NCBI GenBank assembly: GCA_022925895.1
Contig: JAKSYS010000195.1
Coordinates: forward strand, 26,591 to 90,590
Direction: 5' to 3'
DNA: 64,000 nucleotides
Source: Fragilaria crotonensis
Taxonomy: Eukaryota; Bacillariophyta; Fragilariophyceae; Fragilariales; Fragilariaceae
In this document: positions 31,036 to 43,159 of the stretch, piece by piece
Layout: each line of letters begins with the position of its first letter
Numbering within the stretch: the stretch's first letter is position 1
The notes under the pieces: generated by a model
Databases searched by the model: none
Seen by the model: the letters and a program-made list of their open reading frames with translations, nothing else
Told to the model about the DNA's origin: nothing
Made by a program: the position numbers and the translations under genes

Positions 31036-32735
31036 TGGTACACGAGCAATGGGGTTGCGGGAAACACCGATTTTTCAATACAGTTCCCTCAACCCCGAAA
31101 AATTCCGGCGTGATACAGTTCAGTACTGGTATCAGTATAGACTGAAATAAAGAGTATGAATAAGAATATAGCAACAGTATATATATTCAACTACGTATAA
31201 AATGAAATAATATATTTGATTGCGTGTGCTGATTCCTCCAAAAACCCAGCATTGTACTCTGTAATACACTATGAATAGAGAACACCGTTTCCCGGCTTCG
31301 TAACGGCGTCTTGGATTGCTTCCATTCGAACTGCTCGTATAGCGTATGATCGTGTATGATATATATGATATATGCATACGTGTCATACCTATGAGCATGT
31401 ACGAAACGCGACGGACAAAGCCGGCAGCGTTTTTAGGGGATGCGGGAAACAGCTGGTATCGATTTGTTGTTTCGCACTATTATCGAAAAACGCAGCTCGA
31501 CAAAAATGGCGTCTGTCAGAGAATTTTCGAGTTGTCCGGAGGATTTTTGAGTTGTCCGGAGGATTTTTGAGTTGTCCTGAGGATTTTTGAGTTGTCCTAC
31601 TGGATCACTTCTTAACCCTATTTTTTGTAGCTTCTCGTATAAGTCTACAGGGATTATAAAGAAGTGATCCCAATTCCGGATCACTCATTTCTTGAAATGA
31701 CTTTTCGGAGCGATTTGACTTTTTGAAACTCGTTTCAGAGCATGAAATAACTTTTACATGGACCACTCGCCTACTGACACTCCTACACACCCTAGTACTC
31801 AGTACCGCAATGCATTAGGGATACGCTCTCGGACAACTGCTCGGATCACTCGGACAACTTCTCGGATCACTCGGACAACTTCTCGGATCACTCGGACAAC
31901 TTCGTATATGCATCTCGAATCCGTGTCGAGTTCTCTCTGACGCAATAGCGTGACATCAGAGAATCAATTCCAGCCGGTTCCCGCAACCCCTAAAAATGCT
32001 GCCGGCTTTGTCTTCGCGTTTCTTACATGCTCATCCTAGGTATGACATATACGCATATATCATACGATCATACACTATACGAGCTATCCCATGGACGAGA
32101 TCAAAGACGCCGTTACGAAGCCGGGACAACGGTGTTCTCTACTAGCGTAGAGTACACTACTTGCACTGGGTTTTTGGAGGAAGCAGCACACGTAATCAAG
32201 TATATATTATTTCATTTTATACGTAACTACGTAACTAGTGGGTACTAGTTACTAGTACCTCCCAATTGGTCGGACTTTTGGAATACGTGTACGGTATGGG
32301 TTGTGCACGGTTGTGTGTACTGTTTGTACAGTTCAGTACTATACGCAAGTAGTGCAGTACCCCAGAGTGGTCACACTCCGTAACAGACGCACGCACTGAC
32401 GCAACTACGTATATGCAAATCTTACCGACATCGCTTACGGAGTACTCCAGTATGCATGTATGACATATATGCTCCGAGTATGAGACAGTATTCATTTGAT
32501 CCAGTACCCCAGAGTGGTCATACTCCGTAACAGACGGACTCACGCACGCACACACACAATTAATTTATAATATAGTAGGATGCATGTAAATCCATTGTTG
32601 CTATACTCTTAAACATACTCTGTATTCCAGTACTCTCTACTGATACCAGTACTGAACTGTACGCCGGAATTTTTCGGGGTTTCGGGAACCGTATTGAAAA
32701 ATCGGTGTTTCCCGCAACCCCAATGGTACCTCGAA
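31036..32735. repeat. Nested large palindrome (fold-back element)
   Basis: The left arm 31036-31466 pairs with 31965-32735 read in reverse. Examples: GGGGTTGCGGGAAACACCGA at 31050 against its complement near 32715, and GACAAAGCCGGCAGC near 31416 against GCTGCCGGCTTTGTC near 32007. The right arm is interrupted by about 390 bp (32236-32630). The centre is also symmetrical: GAGTTGTCC repeats (31528-31598) face GGACAACTTC repeats (31836-31905), and GGATCACTTCTT pairs with AAGAAGTGATCC at 31603-31675. No coding. Confidence 0.75.
32236..32630. repeat. Insertion in palindrome arm, dispersed repeat
   Basis: Breaks the palindrome. Its segment CCAGTACCCCAGAGTGGTCA through ACACACAATTAATTTATAAT (32503-32578) recurs at 43456-43542, and a shorter copy lies at 32350-32385. 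The segments end beside a CACGCACGCACACACAC microsatellite. Confidence 0.6.
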
Positions 32736-33215
32736 TCTCTCGTACCAGTATCATAATCATTCTGGTACTACAGTACCCATACGTACGATGATTTTGTGTC
32801 GTTGTGATTACGGGAATTCGCGATCCCAGATCCCAGCTGAAGAATACCACGTACTGCACCCTGGTACACACTTCATCTATTCATGCTTTCATGCTCATTC
32901 ATCAGTATGACAACTGGTTGGTATTCACTGCGGCAGTACCAGGTACAAGTACTGCTACCGTTCTAAAATACTCGCGTACTGTAAGGTTTTATTTGTTGGT
33001 TTGGCAGAAGAGAACCGAGAATCCGGTGCACATCTGAATCCGATTCTGCGGCATAATCTTCCAAAGGCCTTCCAACCGTCATGCGCGAATCAGACGCAAA
33101 AAAGGCGTGCGAAGCGTGCGGATGCGGCCGATGCTGCGACCGTTGAACGGGCCTCAATCCGAACACCCCGGAATTGCAGTACAATACTTCGGAGCACACA
33201 ACAGGAAGCAGCAAG

Positions 33216-33260
33216 AGCACCCACGACCCCACGACCCCACGACCCCACGACCCCACGACG
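33216..33260. repeat. 8-bp tandem repeat (ACGACCCC)n
   Basis: Five near-perfect units of ACGACCCC immediately upstream of the glycosyltransferase-like gene (about 60 bp from its ATG). Confidence 0.85.
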
Positions 33261-33319
33261 CATCTCTTCACTACCTGTTACTTTGTGTGTTTGAACTCGC
33301 TACGCGTTAGAGCGTCATC

Positions 33320-34246
33320 ATGCGAATCTCAGCTCGTCGGTCAGTAATGCTCTTTGCATTCCTGCTAATGACAATTGTTTACCATTTCGCTTTCATTCGA
33401 TCTGAATCTCTCATGGTCAGGAGCGTCGACGATGGAGCTAAGCAGAACGATGCTGCAACAACGAAGGTGTCCCAACCGTTTAGTGACCTTGTGGATCTGA
33501 TACCTGAAAAGAAACATAACAACACAGCTGGAGTATGTGTGGCAGTTCGAACGTACTATAATCATGGTACAGCTTTGACGTCTCTGCTGTTGAGCCTACG
33601 AGAAGCGGCATCGAAAGTCGAACCGGGACGAATGTCGCTGTTTGTGTTCATTGTCGATACGGAGGGGCAGAAGCAGAATGAAGTTGACAACTTCGTGAGT
33701 GATTCCATTTACGTGGCGCGGATGGTTCATGCTCACGAACAGCGGAAACACGGAGAACAATCATCACATGATGTTTTCTTCGAGCAGACTTTGAAGGAAT
33801 TCAACCACACTTGCATGACGGATTACGGGTATCAGGCAACCCAAGAAATCATTGATGTTTTGGTGGACAATGACAATTGTGATTGGATTGTCACCACGAA
33901 TGGAGATAACTTGTTTGGTCCTCGTTTCTTTGAGAGGACTGGAGTTTTTGACGAGGAGTCAGTCAGCATCGTAGGAGTTGACTTTGCCACTCATCACCTT
34001 CGAAATGCTCGCGACGGACAAGTGCGCATGTACCAGCACGTACCGGTAGCCATGAGCTTAGGTTATGTGGATTTGTCGTCAGTGCTGGTGAGGCGAAAGG
34101 CGCTTGCTGAGTGCCCAAACGCCAAGTACTTTCCTAGTTGCGAGGAAGTTAAGTTCCATCAGGATTGGGTTGTTCTTGAGATTCTGCTTGAAGGTTGCAA
34201 TGCCACATACCGACTGGTTCCGGAAATACTGCTATTTCACAACTAG
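33320..34246 (+). CDS. Type II membrane glycosyltransferase-like protein, 308 aa
   Basis: ATG 33320 to TAG 34244-34246, single exon. Residues 1-8 are basic, then a hydrophobic anchor (SVMLFAFLLMTIVYHFAF, about residues 8-25), so a Golgi/ER type II topology is likely. The lumenal part has the order expected of a GT-A fold: VCVAVRTYYNHGTALTSLLL near residue 75, MSLFVFIVDTEG, then CDWIVTTNGDNLFGPRFF, where NGDN may stand for the metal-binding D-x-D-type site, and a late KFHQDWVVLEILLEG. Sequons NNT, NHT and NAT are present. Donor and acceptor are not predictable. It lies directly upstream of the ANK1' spacer, as its partial copy does at the window start. Confidence 0.6.
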   Translation: MRISARRSVMLFAFLLMTIVYHFAFIRSESLMVRSVDDGAKQNDAATTKVSQPFSDLVDLIPEKKHNNTAGVCVAVRTYYNHGTALTSLLLSLREAASKVEPGRMSLFVFIVDTEGQKQNEVDNFVSDSIYVARMVHAHEQRKHGEQSSHDVFFEQTLKEFNHTCMTDYGYQATQEIIDVLVDNDNCDWIVTTNGDNLFGPRFFERTGVFDEESVSIVGVDFATHHLRNARDGQVRMYQHVPVAMSLGYVDLSSVLVRRKALAECPNAKYFPSCEEVKFHQDWVVLEILLEGCNATYRLVPEILLFHN

Positions 34247-35627
34247 AAACCATATATAAATGCAGAGAACGTTTGAAATGTGTGTGCGATATGCGACTAC
34301 TGTGAAACTGTGAGTTAGTTACACTCGGAGAGCTAATGCATACAGGAACTGGGTCGCTTGACGGAGAGTTCGAATGTATATCAGAATGCTTATTGAAGAC
34401 AACGTACTCTGCCACATAAGTGAAAGGCACCCCGCCTTCCCATGCGATCGAAGGATAAATCCAGTAGTCGCGCCGACTCGTCAGCTACTTCCATCGTTCC
34501 ATGGTCACCACGAAATTGAAATGCATCGAAACCTTCCTCAAGCTTCGTTGGTACACCAAACACAATGCTCATTGACATGTTCAGTGTCCAAGTGCCCAGC
34601 AGATTTGACCCTCGACCTACAAACCGCGATGAATCTCAATGTTGGACTCACATGCAACAACCTTCCGAGCGGATAGAGTTGGACCTGAGGACCTTGTGAT
34701 AGTTTCACCTCGCGTCATGTGATAATGGCAGCAACAACAGCGGCTGCACTGCTACCGAAGGGCCTGCACAGTACTTTGACCACGACTTGGGGGCGACGAC
34801 CAGAGAGCGCAAGGTAATTCTAGAAATCAAGTATTTGTGGATGAGCGTGATCCTTTTGTTGGTGTCGACCGCAAGTTCGGCCAGGCGACTGTGTGGGAAC
34901 CATAGGAAGGTATGTGCACCAACCAAGAACTTCAATGGCATCAAAGCCTTGCTCAAACTTCTCAGTACACCAAACACAATGCTCATTGAGGTGTTGGTGG
35001 TCCGAGTCCAATGGCTTGACTCCAACAAACCGTGATGAATCTTAAGTGACTTGAATGAAACGAACAATCCGTCAACGTTGGAGAGCAACAAGGCTGGACC
35101 CTTAAACCGCACTCCGCAGTACCACGATGGAAGTCATATCTGTCGATTTTGATCGCGCTCGTAGCTTCGCCAATGCAGATGCGGCGTCAAGGTGACAGAA
35201 GATTTCAGTGAAATGCGCCAAAAGAAGTCGCTAACTTTCGAAAAGCGTTCCGGTATTGTGCGCCAAACACAATAATCATTAACACGATGTAAAATATGAT
35301 CAATAACATTGAGAGCGCACTCAAATACGATTCACAGTACCGATCGTGAATGAACATGGATCAAGAATCCCAAGGTCGGCTCACGAGCACATTCCGCCCG
35401 CGGGACGTAGCCCATTGCTTCGTTTACGTGTGCTTGTTGTCCTACAACATCAACTGATGGCAATCCTAATACCATCTCGTTGCTACTTCCCATGACAGAC
35501 GACTCAATCGTTGTGTCTGGATAGTAAAATCCAGCCATCGCTCACTGATTCGGGACTGTCGGCATGCGATGCGAGTCGAAGCACTATACATCAATGACGA
35601 TGGGACATCATTTTACCCCTTCGCCGA
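34247..35627. other. Spacer, block B copy of 199-1668
   Basis: Same companion relics as 199-1668, near identical except for small indels (an extra GTGT near 34280, missing sequence near 34910, one base fewer near 35188). No intact gene. Confidence 0.6.
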
Positions 35628-37085
35628 CTATTCGCAGCAATCTTTGGCAATTGATCTTTTATCAGTCTGATAAACGACGCCGCCCTTGTCTCTGCTGTTC
35701 AATTCCATACCTTGCCGAAGGATCTTTGCTTCTGACTTACGGCACAGACAAGCCTTGGTGAATTCCTCGAGACAGTTCGCGATTTCAAACAATTCGCACT
35801 TGCGAGCAATATCCAACGCTGTCGATCCTGCTTTATTCCGAACACTCACATCCACCCTGTCGTCCTCCGAAAGCGCACCAACTAAATCCAGCCGGCCCCT
35901 GAGGCAAGCCCAGATAAGGGCTGTGTTGCCATGAGGACCTTGAACATTCACATCCAATTCGCCGCGTTTCAGCAGCTCGCGAACGACGTCCCATCGATCC
36001 TCTATAACAGTGGCCAGGTAAAAGGCTGAGCGACCTTTTCTGTCTCTTATATTCACGTCCATCTTCTCGACTTTCAACAACTCGCAAACAATTGGCAAAT
36101 CAAACTCAGGTCTTCGCCCACGTATTGTGGAGAATGCAGCGATGAGAGGTGTGCGTCCTTCAAAATCTCTGATGTTCGCATCCACCTCCTTGTGTTTCAA
36201 TAATTTACAAACAATAGCGTATTCAATCTCAGATCTTGGCCTATATCCCGGAGAGCACCCAGCGATGAGGGTGTGCGGCCTTCATTATCTCGGATGTTCA
36301 CATTCACTTCTTCGTGCTTCAGCAACTCGCACACAATATGTAAACTAATCTCAGTCCTTGGCCCATGTCGCATGGAGCATGCAGCGATGAGAGCTGTGTG
36401 GCCAGCATAATCTTGGACATTCGGATCCACCTCCTTGTGCTTTAATAATTCACAAACGATAGCGACATCAATCTCAGATCTTGGAGAAAGTCCCCCCGAG
36501 CATGCAGCGATGAGTGGCGTGCTGCCTTCATCATCTTTGATGTTCACGTCCACTTCCTTGTGTGTCATCAACTCGCACACAATACGTAAATTGATCTCAG
36601 ATTTTGGCATTGATCTACCCCCACGTACCGTGGCGCATGCAGCGATGAGAGCTGTGTGGCCATAATTATCTTGGATGTTCGTATCCAACTCCTTGTGCTT
36701 CAATAATTCGCCAAAAATAGCGAAATCAATCTCAGATCTTGGCCAAAATCCCGGGGAGCACACACGATGAGCGGAGTCCGGCCGCTGCAATCTTTGATGT
36801 TCACGTTCACTTCCTTGTGTTTCAACAACTCGGAAACAATCCTTAAATTCATCTCAGCTCTTTGCATTAATCCCACGTAACAAGCAGCAATGAGTGCTGT
36901 GCGGCCATCGCCATCTCTGATGTTCACATTCACCTCCTTGTGCTTCAATAATTCGCAAACAATAAGAAAACTAATCTCAGCCTTTGGCCCCAATCCCGTG
37001 GAGCATGCAGCGATGAGAGGAGTTCGTCGTTTATCATCTCGAATGTTCACATTCACATCCTTGTGTTTCAACAACTCGCATATAG
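35628..37085 (-). pseudogene. ANK1': ankyrin-repeat gene, 5'-truncated and frameshifted
   Basis: Duplicate of ANK1 with the same 41-residue repeats, the same loss of the basic tail and the same 5' truncation point (about 37080). Breaks differ: G3 at 36269-36271 (G4 in ANK1), one A missing near 36764 (CACACGATG against CACACAACGATG), and T4 at 37089-37092 just beyond the truncation (T5 in ANK1). C6 at 36492-36497 is in frame where ANK1 has C7. Each copy therefore carries frame breaks the other lacks. Confidence 0.75.
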
Positions 37086-37330
37086 CTCTTTTATGCATGT
37101 TTGCAGTGATTTCAAAAGAAGCTGATGGCAATTGTTATAACATCTCGTTACTACTCGCATCATGCGTGCAGCGGGCATGCAAATCAGGATGGTTAAATCC
37201 AGCCATCGCTCATCACCAATTTGGGAATACTGGCACCCCATGCGAGTCGACGGATATACATTAATGACGATAGAACATCACCGTACCCCTTCCTCCATCG
37301 TCCAGCCAATCTTCGGCATTTGATCTTTCA

Positions 37331-39181
37331 TCAATATGACAAACGACGCCGCTTTCTTTCTCTGCTGTTCAATTCCACATCCTGCCGAAAGACATTTGTT
37401 TCCCACTCGCGACGCAGACAAACCTTGGTGTATTCCTCAAGACAGCGTACGATTTCAAACGATTGGCGTTTGCGAGCAATGTCCAAAGCTGTCGATCCTG
37501 CTTTATTCCGGACGCTCACATCCACCCTGTCGTCACCCAAAAGCTCACAAACCACATCCAACCGATCCCTAAGGGTTGCCCACATAAGGGATGTGTTACC
37601 ATGAGCACCTTGTACATTCACATCCACATCGCTGTGTTTCAACATCTCGACAACAATTTCCCATCGATCATGTAAACTCGCCACGTAAAAGGCTGTGCGA
37701 CCTTTCTTGTCTCTAAGATTTACATCCACCCCCTCGTGTTTCAACAATTTGCAAACAACACCACGCTCCAATTCACTCCGCCCACGATCCACGGAGCACG
37801 CAAGGATGAGTGGTGTGCACCCACGGTTATCTTGGGAATTCACATCCACCTCGTTGCGTTTCAGCAACTCGCGAACGACGTCCAAATGCTTGTTGTAGCT
37901 TGCAATGGCGAGTGGTGTGCGGCCGCGCTTGTCGCGGGCATTCGTATCCACCGCCTTGTGCTTCAACAGTGCGCGAACAATTCCCAAATAGCCCTCTTCG
38001 CTTACACTGTAGAGTGCAGTCCAGCCATACTTATCTTGGGCATTCAAATCCACCTCTTTGCGCTGCAACAACATGCGAACGATTGTCAGATGTCCTCTGA
38101 TACATGCAATCAGGAGTGGCGTACGGCCCTGCACATCTCTGATATTCATTTCCACCTTTTCCGACTTGTGGCGCAACAATGCGCGAACAATTGCCGCGTG
38201 TCCACGGCCACTAGCAATGCGGAGTGCCGTGTCGGCATGCTTGTTTTGGGCATTCACATTGAGCTCCTTGCGTTGCAGCAACTTGCGAACAATGTCCAAA
38301 GCTCCATTTTCGCATGCATTAATGAGAGGTGTACGACCATAACAATCTTGGACGTTCACTTCCACCCCCTCGTGTTTCAATAACTCACAAACAATCCCCA
38401 CATGGCGAAAGCTGCATGCCGTGGTGAGTGCCGTTCTATTCTGTGCAGTTCTGATTTTCACATTCAACTCTTTACGTTTCAATAACTCGCGAACGATCTC
38501 CACATTGCCAGAAATGATTGCTGTAGTTAGTGGTGCAAAGCCTGCTGCATCTCTGATATTCACGTCCAACTCCTTGTGTTTCAATAACTCGCAAGCAATT
38601 CCCACATGTCCATTACGACTTACAACCTCGAGTGCTGTTTGGCCATTCTTATCTTGGGCATTCAAAGCAACTTCCGAATGTCCAAGGTTGCCTGCTATGA
38701 TGAGTGCTGTTCGGCTTCTCGTACATCGGGCATTCACATCCACCTCTCTGAGCTTCAACAACTGGCGAAAAATCCCCAAATGTCCAAGTTCGCTTGCAAT
38801 GATGAGTGCGGTTTTGCCTCTTGCATCTCCGATCTTCAAATCAACCTCCTTGTGCTTCAACAACTCGCAAACAACTGGTACATGGTCATGAATGCACGCC
38901 ATCATGAGTGCTGTGCTACCGTGTCCACTGCTGCGGTCATTGACCGCCTTGATCACCACCTTGTGTTGTTACAACTCGCGAACCATTTCCAAGTCGCCAA
39001 GTCCGCTTGCAATGTAAAGGCATGTCCAACTAGTACGGTCACATGGATCCCAGTTCTTCACGTCAGCCTCCTGTAGAACTGAACGACAATCGAAGTGTGA
39101 ATCACCAGGGGCACCGTTGAGCGACGTGATCTTCTTCCAGAACCTCCTTTCCTCTTCAGAGAAGGAATCCAAAGATGACAT
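37331..39181 (-). pseudogene. ANK2': ankyrin-repeat gene with one nonsense codon
   Basis: Uninterrupted counterpart of ANK2. ATG 39181 gives MSSLDSFSEEERRFWKKI, the leader runs to VRELLQHK, and the only lesion is TAA at 38969-38971 (plus TTA, from a single A-to-T change) replacing the Leu codon in REL-L-QHK. Beyond the stop the frame is open for about 540 codons with about 16 repeats, including the 24-residue short repeat, and ends RERKRRRLSY. If the stop is a sequence error the gene is intact; otherwise only an internal start could give the repeat array. Confidence 0.75.
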
Positions 39182-41203
39182 TGTGCAATTGGCCCTTGAG
39201 CTTCGAGTCGTTCGAATACTCAATGGTCGCTTGCAAGGGAGGACAGGGGGTTGTGGTTACTATCAGGCGGAACTTGTGGAATGCGATCATGGAATGGCGG
39301 CGTATCGATCTATTCTCACATATCTATTGTACCATGTTCCAAGTACCAGTAGGGTCTACTAGTACCGATACTCAGTGTAGTAGAATGTACTCTGAATACT
39401 GAAGCAGATGTGGGAATCAGAATCACATTCGAGTTGGCGGTATGGTACAAGTACTTGTAATTCGTCATTCTGCGACCATACACATTCATACATAACGTAC
39501 GGAGTACAACATCACAGTCCGTAATCTCATGTATTGTACTGTGTACGTATGAAAAGACAACCTTTTAGTTTGTCGTTCATGTGTGATGGACTATGAACAA
39601 GACTTCTTCAGCTTTTTTCAAAGCCATGAGTAATGCCGAAGCTACCACCACCTGTAGAGATCCATGTATGCATATGGGCCTTCTTCACAGTCTGCAGCAC
39701 TGCAGCAGTAAGAGATAATCACAGACGAGGAAGACAGTGGCGATCCTTGGCCCTTCCCAGCACCTTACGTCTTTCCATCATTGTCACCATCTTCTAAAAT
39801 GGAGTTTGAAGAAATGTCCCCAGTCCTTCCACTGTCAATGCCTTTTGGGTATCCGGCAGCCCCAGCACCACTCCGGTCCTAGCTAGATATTCAATGTGCC
39901 CCGCCGCGTTGAACCAAATATTCAATTTCGCACCTGCTGATCGGAACTTGGAGTAGCGACAAAACTTAAATCGCAAGGATTTGGACATGAAAGAGCCATA
40001 GAATCCCGTACTCAATGGACTGTTTCGGAACGAAAGCGAGGAAAGGGAATGGATACTTTTTGGGATTGCGATTGCTTCAAAGCTTTAGCGGAGACGCAAG
40101 ATTCAAAGCAAGTATTGTTGGATAAGCGTGATCCTTTTGTTGGTGTCAACATGTCACCAGTATCGACCACAATTTCTGCCAGAAAGTGTGGGAACATTGG
40201 ACGGTGTCGCCACCGACAAGTGACAACTAGTCATGATGGTATGGATGACTCCAGCATCGATCCGAAATGACTATCGGTACTTCGAGATCATTGAATATGT
40301 GGTTCGGCACCGGTTGCGCTGAATCTTTCTGAAATCTACGCTTTCCACAAACGTTAAGGTGACGATCGGGTCGGCAGGGGTTGATATCGTCGCTTCTCGT
40401 GTCGTCGAGTGACATCAAGCAGCACAGGCGCTTCGAGAACCCAACCGATATTCGCAATAAACAACTACAATATTGGTGCAGTTGAAACTTGGTTGCCTCT
40501 TGAAACCTTGTGTGCTTACAAGGCACCCTGAGAATGCACGTTGAAACCTACACAAGGAAGGAGCAACCCATGCGATTGAAGATAAGCTAACATCGCGTCA
40601 ACGGACTTGAATGAAACGAACTAGCCGTCAAGTTGGAACAAAATGGGCTGGACCCAGCTACTGCGGGAGTCATATCGGAAGATTCGGTCGCGAACAGCAT
40701 GAAGTCAGCCAACACAACATCGACGCAGCCGCCAAGGTGACGAACGATTTGAATCAAATGCGCCAGAAGGTCAATGACCTTCGCAAAGCATTCCTGCAGT
40801 GTCAGCCAAATGTACGAACCCCCCAGAAGCACGGAACAACGAATCCCGTATTAACACGGAATAAAAAATGATCTACAATATTGAGCACGTTATCTAGAAT
40901 CGCAAGCAGCCCTTCTCACGAACACAGTCAGCCTGTGGCTGGTTTGCCATTGCTCTTTTCATATGTGATAATCGTGTTTTTCAAAAGATATCAATGGAAA
41001 TCCTTGTGCCTTCTCGTTTAATCTTTCCATTGTGCGTGAAGCGGGCATGCAGTTAAGTCGGACCAAGGCAGCCATCGCCCATCACCAATAAGGAAATACT
41101 GGCACCCCATGCTAGTCGAAGGACATTACAAGAATGGCGATCAGAACATGTATCCCAAAACCATCATCAACGGCAATCCTCGGCAACAAATCTGTCAGCA
41201 GTC
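39182..41203. other. Spacer with companion relics, block B copy of 10953-12870
   Basis: Plus-strand relics include LLGIRQPQHHSGPS near 39845-39885, a nuclease C-terminal fragment (DPFVGV near 40130) and the tail around 40660-40800 (SQHNIDAAAKVTNDLNQMRQ in one frame). TCTAGAATCGCAAG near 40893 and AGCCATCGCCCATCACC near 41070 are the usual downstream blocks. No intact gene. Confidence 0.55.
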
Positions 41204-43159
41204 TCATAAACGACGCCGCTTTCTTTCTCTGCTGTTCAACTCCTCATCTCGGCGAAGCACAACTTTGAAATGCTCCTCAAGACGGCTTGCGATTTCAAAC
41301 AATTCGCATTTGCGAGCAATGTCCAACGCTGTCGATCCTGCTCTATTCCGAACACTCACATCCACCCTGTCGTCATCCAATAGCTCACAAACCGCATCCA
41401 ACCGACCCCTAACGGTCGCCCACATAAGGACTGTGTTGCCATGAGCACCTCTAACATTCACATCCAACTCGCCGTGTTTCAACAATTCTAGAACAACTTC
41501 CCTTCGATCCTCTACACTGGCCAAGTAATAGGCAGTGCGACCTGTTTTGTCGCCAAGATTCACATCGATCCCCTCGTGCCTTAACAATTCGCAAACAATC
41601 TGTAAATCACGCTTTACTTCACTTCGCCGATGTTTCATAGAGCATGCAAGGATGAGTGGTGTGCAGCCTTGATTATCTTGGGCATTTACATCCACCTCCT
41701 TGCGTTTCAGCAACTCGCGAACAATACCCAATTCTTTTGTGTAGCTTGCAATGGCGAGTGATGTGCGGCCGCGATTGTCGCGGGCATTCGTATCCACCGC
41801 CTTGTGCTTCAACAGGTCGCGAATAACTACGAAACACATATTTTCGCTCGCTCTGATGAGTGGAGTGCAGCCATCTTTATCTCGGGCATTCACATTCACC
41901 TCTTTGCGCCGCAACAACATGCGAACAATTCCCTTTCTTTCCTTTGAGCATGCAACGAGGAGTGGTGTTCTGTCATCCTTATCTTGGGCGTTCACATCCA
42001 CCGCATGATGCTGCAACAACGCGTGAACGATTTTCAGACGTCCTTTGTCAAATGCAATCATTAGTGGAGTGCGGCCATGCTTATCTCTGCTATTCACGTC
42101 CACGTCTTTGTGCTCCAACAACGCGCCAACAATACCCAAATGCCCACCGCCGCTTGCAATGCCGAGTGGTGTGTCGGCATACTTGTCTTGGGCATTCACA
42201 TCTATCTCCTGATGTTTCAACAACTCGCGAACCATGCCCAAATCTCCGTTTTGGCATGCAATTATGAGCGGTGTTCTATCAAGAAAATCTTGGAGATTCA
42301 CTTCCACCCTCGTGTGTTTCAACAACTCGCAAACGATCCCCACATGGCCAAATCTGCTTGCCGTTGTGAGTGCTGTGTCATTGCTTAGTAGATCTCTGAT
42401 ATTCACATCCAACTTCTTGTGTTGTAACAACTCGCGAACAATCGCAACATGGCCAGAAATGATTGCACTACTGAGTGCTGTTATATTGTGTTCATCTCCA
42501 ATATTCGCATCCAACTCCTTGTGTTTCAATAACTTGCAAACGATTTCCTTATGTCCAGTACAACTTGCCGCCCTGAGTGCCGTTCCGCTATACTTATCTT
42601 GGGCGTTCACATCCACCTCTTCGCGCGTCAACAACTCACACGCGATTTCCAAATGTCCAAGGTCGGCTGCAATGATGAGTGGTGTTCGGCCTTGCATACA
42701 TCGGGCATTCACATCCACATCGCTGTGCTTCAACAATTCGCAAACAATCCCAAAATGTCCACATTCGGTTGCAATGATGAGTGCTGTGTGACCACTTACA
42801 TCTCCGATCTTCAAATCAACCTCCTTGTGCTTAATTAACTCGCAAACGATTGGCAGATGGCCATACAAGCAAGCCATCATGAGTGCTGTATAGCCGTCTA
42901 CACTGCTGCGGACATTCACCACTTGGATCACCTCCTTTTTCTGCAATAACTCGCAAACCATTTCCAAGTCCCCAAGTCCACTTGCAATATAAAGACATGT
43001 CCAACTATTACGGTCACGTGGTTCCCAGTTCTTCACATCAGCATCTTGTAGAATTTGCCGGTGGGCATCAAGAGCACCGGATGAATAGCTGGGTGGTCGG
43101 AGCGAATTGATCTTGTTCCAGAACCTCCTTTCCTGTTCAGAGGAATCCAAGGATGACAT
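41204..43159 (-). CDS. ANK3': ankyrin-repeat protein, about 17 repeats, intact
   Basis: 651 codons from ATG 43159 (MSSLDSSEQERRFWNKINSL). Same architecture as ANK3 with about 17 repeats, but the repeats differ in many surface positions (for example GTALRAASCTGHKEIVCKLL against RTALRATSHNGHVGMVCELL), so the two copies have diverged in protein sequence while both remain open. The C-terminus is shortened (EEHFKVVLRRDEELNSR) but the RERKRRRL tail is kept. Predicted soluble scaffold. Confidence 0.85.
   Translation of the reverse strand: MSSLDSSEQERRFWNKINSLRPPSYSSGALDAHRQILQDADVKNWEPRDRNSWTCLYIASGLGDLEMVCELLQKKEVIQVVNVRSSVDGYTALMMACLYGHLPIVCELIKHKEVDLKIGDVSGHTALIIATECGHFGIVCELLKHSDVDVNARCMQGRTPLIIAADLGHLEIACELLTREEVDVNAQDKYSGTALRAASCTGHKEIVCKLLKHKELDANIGDEHNITALSSAIISGHVAIVRELLQHKKLDVNIRDLLSNDTALTTASRFGHVGIVCELLKHTRVEVNLQDFLDRTPLIIACQNGDLGMVRELLKHQEIDVNAQDKYADTPLGIASGGGHLGIVGALLEHKDVDVNSRDKHGRTPLMIAFDKGRLKIVHALLQHHAVDVNAQDKDDRTPLLVACSKERKGIVRMLLRRKEVNVNARDKDGCTPLIRASENMCFVVIRDLLKHKAVDTNARDNRGRTSLAIASYTKELGIVRELLKRKEVDVNAQDNQGCTPLILACSMKHRRSEVKRDLQIVCELLRHEGIDVNLGDKTGRTAYYLASVEDRREVVLELLKHGELDVNVRGAHGNTVLMWATVRGRLDAVCELLDDDRVDVSVRNRAGSTALDIARKCELFEIASRLEEHFKVVLRRDEELNSRERKRRRL

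Noticed and set aside
31132-31690. Short frames on both strands in the palindrome
   Set aside because: They follow the inverted arms and short tandem units (ELSGGFLSCPEDF type), not genes.
26867-33319. tRNA or rRNA genes in the inter-block region
   Set aside because: I saw no cloverleaf with conserved T-loop and no rRNA-like stretch; a tRNAscan or Infernal run would be decisive.
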